Shown: in pieces, positions 61,084 through 64,000 of the stretch
How the letters are laid out: the number at the start of each line of letters is the position of its first letter
How positions within the stretch are numbered: the first letter of the stretch is position 1
Assembly: GCF_004216905.1 (NCBI RefSeq)
Contig: NZ_SGXJ01000005.1
Location: 558,001-622,000, forward strand
Source of the DNA: Kribbella sp. VKM Ac-2569
Lineage (GTDB): Bacteria; Actinomycetota; Actinomycetes; Propionibacteriales; Kribbellaceae
Direction of reading: 5' to 3'
Length of the DNA stretch: 64,000 nt
Program-made: the position numbers and the translations under genes
The notes under the pieces: generated by a model
The model's input: only the letters and a program-made list of their open reading frames with translations
Told to the model about the DNA's origin: nothing
Databases searched by the model: none

Positions 61084-61698
61084 GTGACCAGACGGACAAC
61101 GGATCTCGTGACCAGGCGTGACCCTTCGTCGCATGCGGCGGCCGGTATCACCGTCACCTCGATCGCCGACGCCGCCCTGGCGATCATCCACGCCGACGGT
61201 GTGGACAGTCTCACCATGCGCGCCGTCGCGGAGCGTCTCCAGGTTCGCGCCCCGTCGCTGTATCACCACGTCCACAACAAGTCCGAGCTCCTCGACCTGG
61301 TCGCTCGTAACGCGTTCGACCAGTTCACGGCGGACAACACGGCGTACGAGGAACTCACCACCGTCGACGAGTGGATCGAGCTCACCAGATCCGGCTCGCT
61401 AGAGCTCCGCGCCTTCTACACGGACCATCCAGGGCTGGCCGGGCTGATGCAGTCGAAGGCGACGCCGGACCGCGACCAGGGTGCAGGCTCGCGAGCCGAA
61501 CTCATCCGCGCCCAGATCGACGCCCTGGTGCGTATCGGCGTACCGGAGCCCGAGGCGCGTCACCTCTTCGAAGTCACCGCGCGCTGGAGCCTGGCCGCCG
61601 TCGTCGCGGAGCACGCCGACGACACGGACCTGTTCGCCGACGGCCTCGACCTGTTCCTGTACGGCGTACGCGCCCGGCTTCTCGAGCTGGTCAGCTGA
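61084..61698 (+). CDS. TetR-family transcriptional regulator
   Basis: About 204 residues from GTG 61084; GTG 61108 is an equal choice. The DNA-binding domain reads SIADAALAIIHADGVDSLTMRAVAERLQVRAPSLYHHVHNKSELLDLV, the TetR pattern with SLYHHVxNKxELL. The C-terminal ligand domain has TDHPGLAGLMQSKATPDRD. TCGTGACCAG occurs twice near the start, giving two in-frame GTG candidates. The final eight bases overlap the convergent nucleoside hydrolase gene. Confidence 0.88.
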   Translation: MTRRTTDLVTRRDPSSHAAAGITVTSIADAALAIIHADGVDSLTMRAVAERLQVRAPSLYHHVHNKSELLDLVARNAFDQFTADNTAYEELTTVDEWIELTRSGSLELRAFYTDHPGLAGLMQSKATPDRDQGAGSRAELIRAQIDALVRIGVPEPEARHLFEVTARWSLAAVVAEHADDTDLFADGLDLFLYGVRARLLELVS

Positions 61699-62635
61699 CG
61701 GTCGCCAGCCACAGCTCGGCGTACCGCTTGCCGTCCACTGCCGTCGCGACCCGGATCGTCGCCGCTGGTCCCTGTGGATCGTTCGCGACGTCCGACGCGC
61801 CCCGCGTGTCGACGATCGTCCGCCCGCGCGACCAACTCCCGGACAGCTCGATGCGTACCGGGTACTCCAGCGTCGTCAGGCCCGACGGATCGATCACCGC
61901 GCACACCGCGCCGCCGTCGCCGATGCTGCCGCCGTCCGACTGGTACCGCTCGCTGCGCTTCTCGATCAGCTTGCACGCCAGCTCCGCCGAGGGCGATCCG
62001 CTCAACGCGCGCGCCTGATCGAGCGTGACCACGACGTCGTAGAAGACATCCAGCCCGTACATGGTCACCGGGATGCCGAGATCCTTGGCCGCGGTCAGCG
62101 CGATCGCGGCTGCCTCCGGATCGGTCCAGATGTTGAACTCCGCCGCGGCTGTCGCGTTCCCGATCCCGGCGGCGCCGCCCATGAACACGATCTCGCGCAG
62201 CCCGCGCGCCGCCTCCGGATACGTCCGCAGCAACAGCGCGATGTTCGTCAACGGCGCCAACGGGATCAACGTGATGAGCTCACCAGTCGCCGCCGCGTCC
62301 CGCAGTACGTCGCGGAGGAGTTCGACGGCATGCCGAGGGTCCGTCGACCGCGTCGACCGTGGCCAGTCGAGATCCCCGAGCCCGTCCTCGCCGTGGACAT
62401 GCCGCGCCGACCGCACAGGCTGGATCAGCGGTACGGCGGCACCGCGGGCAACCGGGACATCGGGACGGCCCGCGGCGTCGAGGACCGTGAGCGTGTTGCG
62501 CACGACGTCGTCGATGCCGACGTTCCCGCCGACGCAGGTCACTGCCTTCAGATCGAGCTCGGGATGCCGTGCCGCCAGCAGCAGCGCGCACGCATCGTCC
62601 AGCCCTGTGTCCACATCGAGAATCACCGGCTTCAT
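61691..62635 (-). CDS. Inosine-uridine-preferring nucleoside hydrolase
   Basis: A 314-residue IUNH-family enzyme that cleaves ribonucleosides to base and ribose. The metal-binding start is PVILDVDTGLDDACALLLAA, followed by AVTCVGGNVGIDDVVRNTLTVLDAAG and ITLIPLAPLTNIALLLRTYP, all typical. ATG 62635 is chosen over six extra codons upstream. It follows csoR by 23 bases on the same strand and may be co-transcribed. Confidence 0.93.
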   Translation of the reverse strand: MKPVILDVDTGLDDACALLLAARHPELDLKAVTCVGGNVGIDDVVRNTLTVLDAAGRPDVPVARGAAVPLIQPVRSARHVHGEDGLGDLDWPRSTRSTDPRHAVELLRDVLRDAAATGELITLIPLAPLTNIALLLRTYPEAARGLREIVFMGGAAGIGNATAAAEFNIWTDPEAAAIALTAAKDLGIPVTMYGLDVFYDVVVTLDQARALSGSPSAELACKLIEKRSERYQSDGGSIGDGGAVCAVIDPSGLTTLEYPVRIELSGSWSRGRTIVDTRGASDVANDPQGPAATIRVATAVDGKRYAELWLATVS

Positions 62636-62658
62636 GCGCACATCCTGATGCACGCCGG

Positions 62659-62976
62659 TCAGGAGCGCACCAGCCGTGCGATCGCAGCGGACGCTTCTTT
62701 GATCTTCGCATCGGCCTCCGGGCCGCCGGCCGCGGCGGCGTCGACCACGCAGTGCGTGAGGTGGTCGTCGAGCAGACCGAGCGCGACGGACTCGAGCGCC
62801 TTCGTCATGGCCGAGATCTGGGTGAGGATGTCGATGCAGTACTTCTCGTCCTCGACCATGCGCTGCAACCCGCGGGCCTGGCCCTCGATCCGCTTCAGCC
62901 GCGCGAGGTACGCCTTCTTGTCGCCGATGTAACCGTGCTGCGCATGCTCGTCGACCGGTTCGGTCACGCTCACCAC
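62659..62976 (-). CDS. csoR: CsoR-type copper-sensing repressor
   Basis: A 105-residue four-helix regulator. The Cu(I) site is Cys47, His72, Cys76 (KYCIDILTQI and DDHLTHCVV), with the 25- and 4-residue spacings of CsoR. LKRIEGQARGLQRMVEDEKYC is the family core. Copper binding makes it leave DNA. No copper exporter is beside it, so its targets are elsewhere or it acts in trans. Confidence 0.94.
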   Translation of the reverse strand: MVSVTEPVDEHAQHGYIGDKKAYLARLKRIEGQARGLQRMVEDEKYCIDILTQISAMTKALESVALGLLDDHLTHCVVDAAAAGGPEADAKIKEASAAIARLVRS

Positions 62977-63304
62977 ATCCTCCCTGGGTCCCGCCGAACC
63001 CTATCCCGCACCGGTCCCGGGGAGTGGTCTGTGCGGGCCGTAGTTTGCGCCTCGAAAGGGTCGCCGCGGTGGCGCCACGCGGGAGTACACGGGGCCGCGC
63101 GAGTGTTGAAACCTATGACACGCGCGGGCAACCGGGGCGTGCTTGCAAACTGTCGGAGCAGCGATCTAGGATCCCTAGATGTAGTGGTTACACGGGTGTA
63201 ATTTTCCACAGGTAGTGGTTAGTTGCACACAGGTTCTACACAAGTTGTCCCCAGGCTGATCCACAACCCACCCCTCGCGGGTGGCACGGGAGGAGTGATT
63301 CGTC
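62977..63304. promoter_or_regulatory. csoR/nrdR divergent region with nrdR promoter
   Basis: This 328-base gap holds no gene. Near nrdR a promoter is visible: TTGCAA (63143-63148), 18 bases, TAGGAT (63167-63172). TTACAC-GG-GTGTAA (63188-63201) is a palindrome between the NrdR boxes. TTTTCCACA (63202-63210) fits a DnaA box, and TTGTCCCCA (63245-63253) and TGATCCACA (63257-63265) each miss it by one base. GGGAGGAG before the GTG is the ribosome site. The half next to csoR shows no operator that I can name. Confidence 0.7.
63172..63218. promoter_or_regulatory. Two NrdR-box candidates 31 bases apart
   Basis: Box 1, TCCCTAGATGTAGTGG (63172-63187), has 11 of 16 positions of the NrdR consensus (acaCwAtATaTwGtgt). 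Box 2, TTTCCACAGGTAGTGG (63203-63218), has about eight. Their starts are 31 bases apart, three helical turns, which is the usual NrdR arrangement. Box 1 touches the -10, so bound NrdR would block nrdRJ. Confidence 0.7.
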
Positions 63305-63799
63305 GTGCACTGTCCGTATTGCCGACATGCCGACTCCCGGGTCGTCGACAGCCGGGTGGCCGAGGACGGCGGAGCGATTCGCCGCCGCCGGCAGTGCCCG
63401 GTCTGCGAGAAGCGGTTCACCACTGTCGAGCAGATGCAGCTCACGGTCGTGAAGCGCTCCGGCGCGACCGAGCCGTTCAGCCGGGAGAAGGTCATCAACG
63501 GGGTCGGAAAGGCGTGCAAGGGCCGGCCGGTGAACGCCGACCAGCTCGCGCGCCTGGGTCAGAAGGTCGAGGACGCGCTGAAGGGCAGCGGCTCGCCGGA
63601 GGTGCCCGCGCACGAGGTCGGACTGGCGATCCTCGGGCCGCTGCGGGAGCTCGACGAGGTCGCGTACCTGCGATTCGCGAGCGTGTACCGGCAGTTCGAG
63701 TCCGCCGACGACTTCGAGACGGAGATCGCGCTGCTGCGGGCCGAGAAGGAGCCGCAGGGCACCGAGCCGGACCCGCTGAAGCCGACCCAGCAGACATAA
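63305..63799 (+). CDS. nrdR: Transcriptional repressor NrdR
   Basis: A 164-residue repressor of ribonucleotide-reductase genes. The zinc ribbon is Cys3, Cys6, Cys31, Cys34 (HCPYCRHADSR, RQCPVCEKRF). The ATP-cone (about 46-136) reads LTVVKRSGATEPFSREKVINGVGKACKGRPV...VAYLRFASVYRQFES. It senses dATP/ATP. GTG start at 63305 (VHCPYC). It precedes nrdJ by 102 bases, matching the nrdRJ order of streptomycetes. Confidence 0.97.
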   Translation: MHCPYCRHADSRVVDSRVAEDGGAIRRRRQCPVCEKRFTTVEQMQLTVVKRSGATEPFSREKVINGVGKACKGRPVNADQLARLGQKVEDALKGSGSPEVPAHEVGLAILGPLRELDEVAYLRFASVYRQFESADDFETEIALLRAEKEPQGTEPDPLKPTQQT

Positions 63800-63901
63800 A
63801 CCGGGGGAACGGTAGTTCCAGGTAGTTCAGGCGTTACAGGCGTTACACCAACGGGGCGGTCCCGACAGACCGCGGTAGTAGACACAGGGCGAGGAGCAAC
63901 C

Positions 63902-64000
63902 ATGACAGAGACGGTGACCGGCCACTCGGGGTCGACCAAGCGGTCGGCGGCCGGGTTCCGAGGGCGCAAGAACGCGCCCACGGGACTCACCATCGAGCGC
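63902..64000 (+). CDS. nrdJ: Start of vitamin B12-dependent ribonucleotide reductase NrdJ, cut by window end
   Basis: Thirty-three codons from ATG 63902 run open to the last base. They read MTETVTGHSGSTKRS, then a basic stretch ending GLTIER, like the first residues of actinobacterial class II reductases. The place directly after nrdR makes nrdJ very likely. The rest lies outside the window. No cobalamin riboswitch is visible upstream; regulation seems to be via NrdR. Confidence 0.8.
   Translation, partial: MTETVTGHSGSTKRSAAGFRGRKNAPTGLTIER

Noticed and set aside
63800..63901. Cobalamin riboswitch before nrdJ
   Set aside because: No B12-box sequence or room for the roughly 200-base fold; NrdR boxes explain control.

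Overview
The window is high-GC chromosomal DNA from an actinobacterium. The GC-rich codons, frequent GTG/TTG starts, ATGA/GTGA gene overlaps, GAAC-N4-GTTC LexA boxes, CsoR, class II NrdJ and a propane-monooxygenase operon with its own chaperonin all point to Actinomycetota. A member of the Propionibacteriales such as Kribbella is my best guess; this is inference, not a database match. I see no rRNA, tRNA, CRISPR array, prophage or insertion sequence.

Layout. 1-9.6 kb holds small metabolic genes: a GNAT fragment, two luciferase-like oxidoreductases around a MarR gene, a secreted C39 peptidase, a SelW-like protein, rlmN with a four-repeat DivIVA-motif protein, an NTF2-like protein, two paralogous alpha/beta hydrolases flanking a pyridoxal kinase, and a LOG-family protein. 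9.6-14.3 kb holds a class III aminotransferase and a complete gluABCD-type amino-acid ABC transporter. 14.4-25.3 kb is the main accessory block: a GAF/Fis-type activator divergent from a propane 2-monooxygenase operon (large subunit, reductase, small subunit, coupling protein), then an amidohydrolase, a DUF59 protein, a zinc alcohol dehydrogenase, a dedicated GroEL and an ArsR regulator. The likely route is propane to 2-propanol to acetone. 25.3-28 kb is a large secreted BNR/sortilin-like protein.

28.1-46.1 kb is the miaB...miaA...dapF-hflX backbone, interrupted by accessory genes: an APH-like kinase, a Tat-exported phosphoesterase-LamG protein, NUDIX, a PNPOx-like protein, two small acidic proteins, an ECF sigma factor with a membrane partner, gamma-glutamyltransferase, and an N-acyl-D-amino-acid cluster (M20 peptidase, GNAT, SIS, racemase, D-aminoacylase). 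46.2-47.9 kb is a compact three-gene operon bounded by strong terminators. It encodes a caspase-like (clan CD) protein, an unknown protein and a small membrane protein, and is the best candidate here for an undescribed system. 48-54.8 kb holds an M6 metalloprotease, a NarL-type two-component pair and a fused SecDF.

55-64 kb is the DNA-damage and nucleotide end: a DinG-like helicase with an ATP-dependent ligase, a glutathione peroxidase, lexA divergent from a LysM membrane protein across a region with two LexA boxes, a GNAT/TetR pair around a palindrome, a nucleoside hydrolase, csoR, and nrdR-nrdJ behind a promoter carrying two candidate NrdR boxes one after the other. The last gene runs off the window. 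All identifications come from reading motifs by eye; no search was run.
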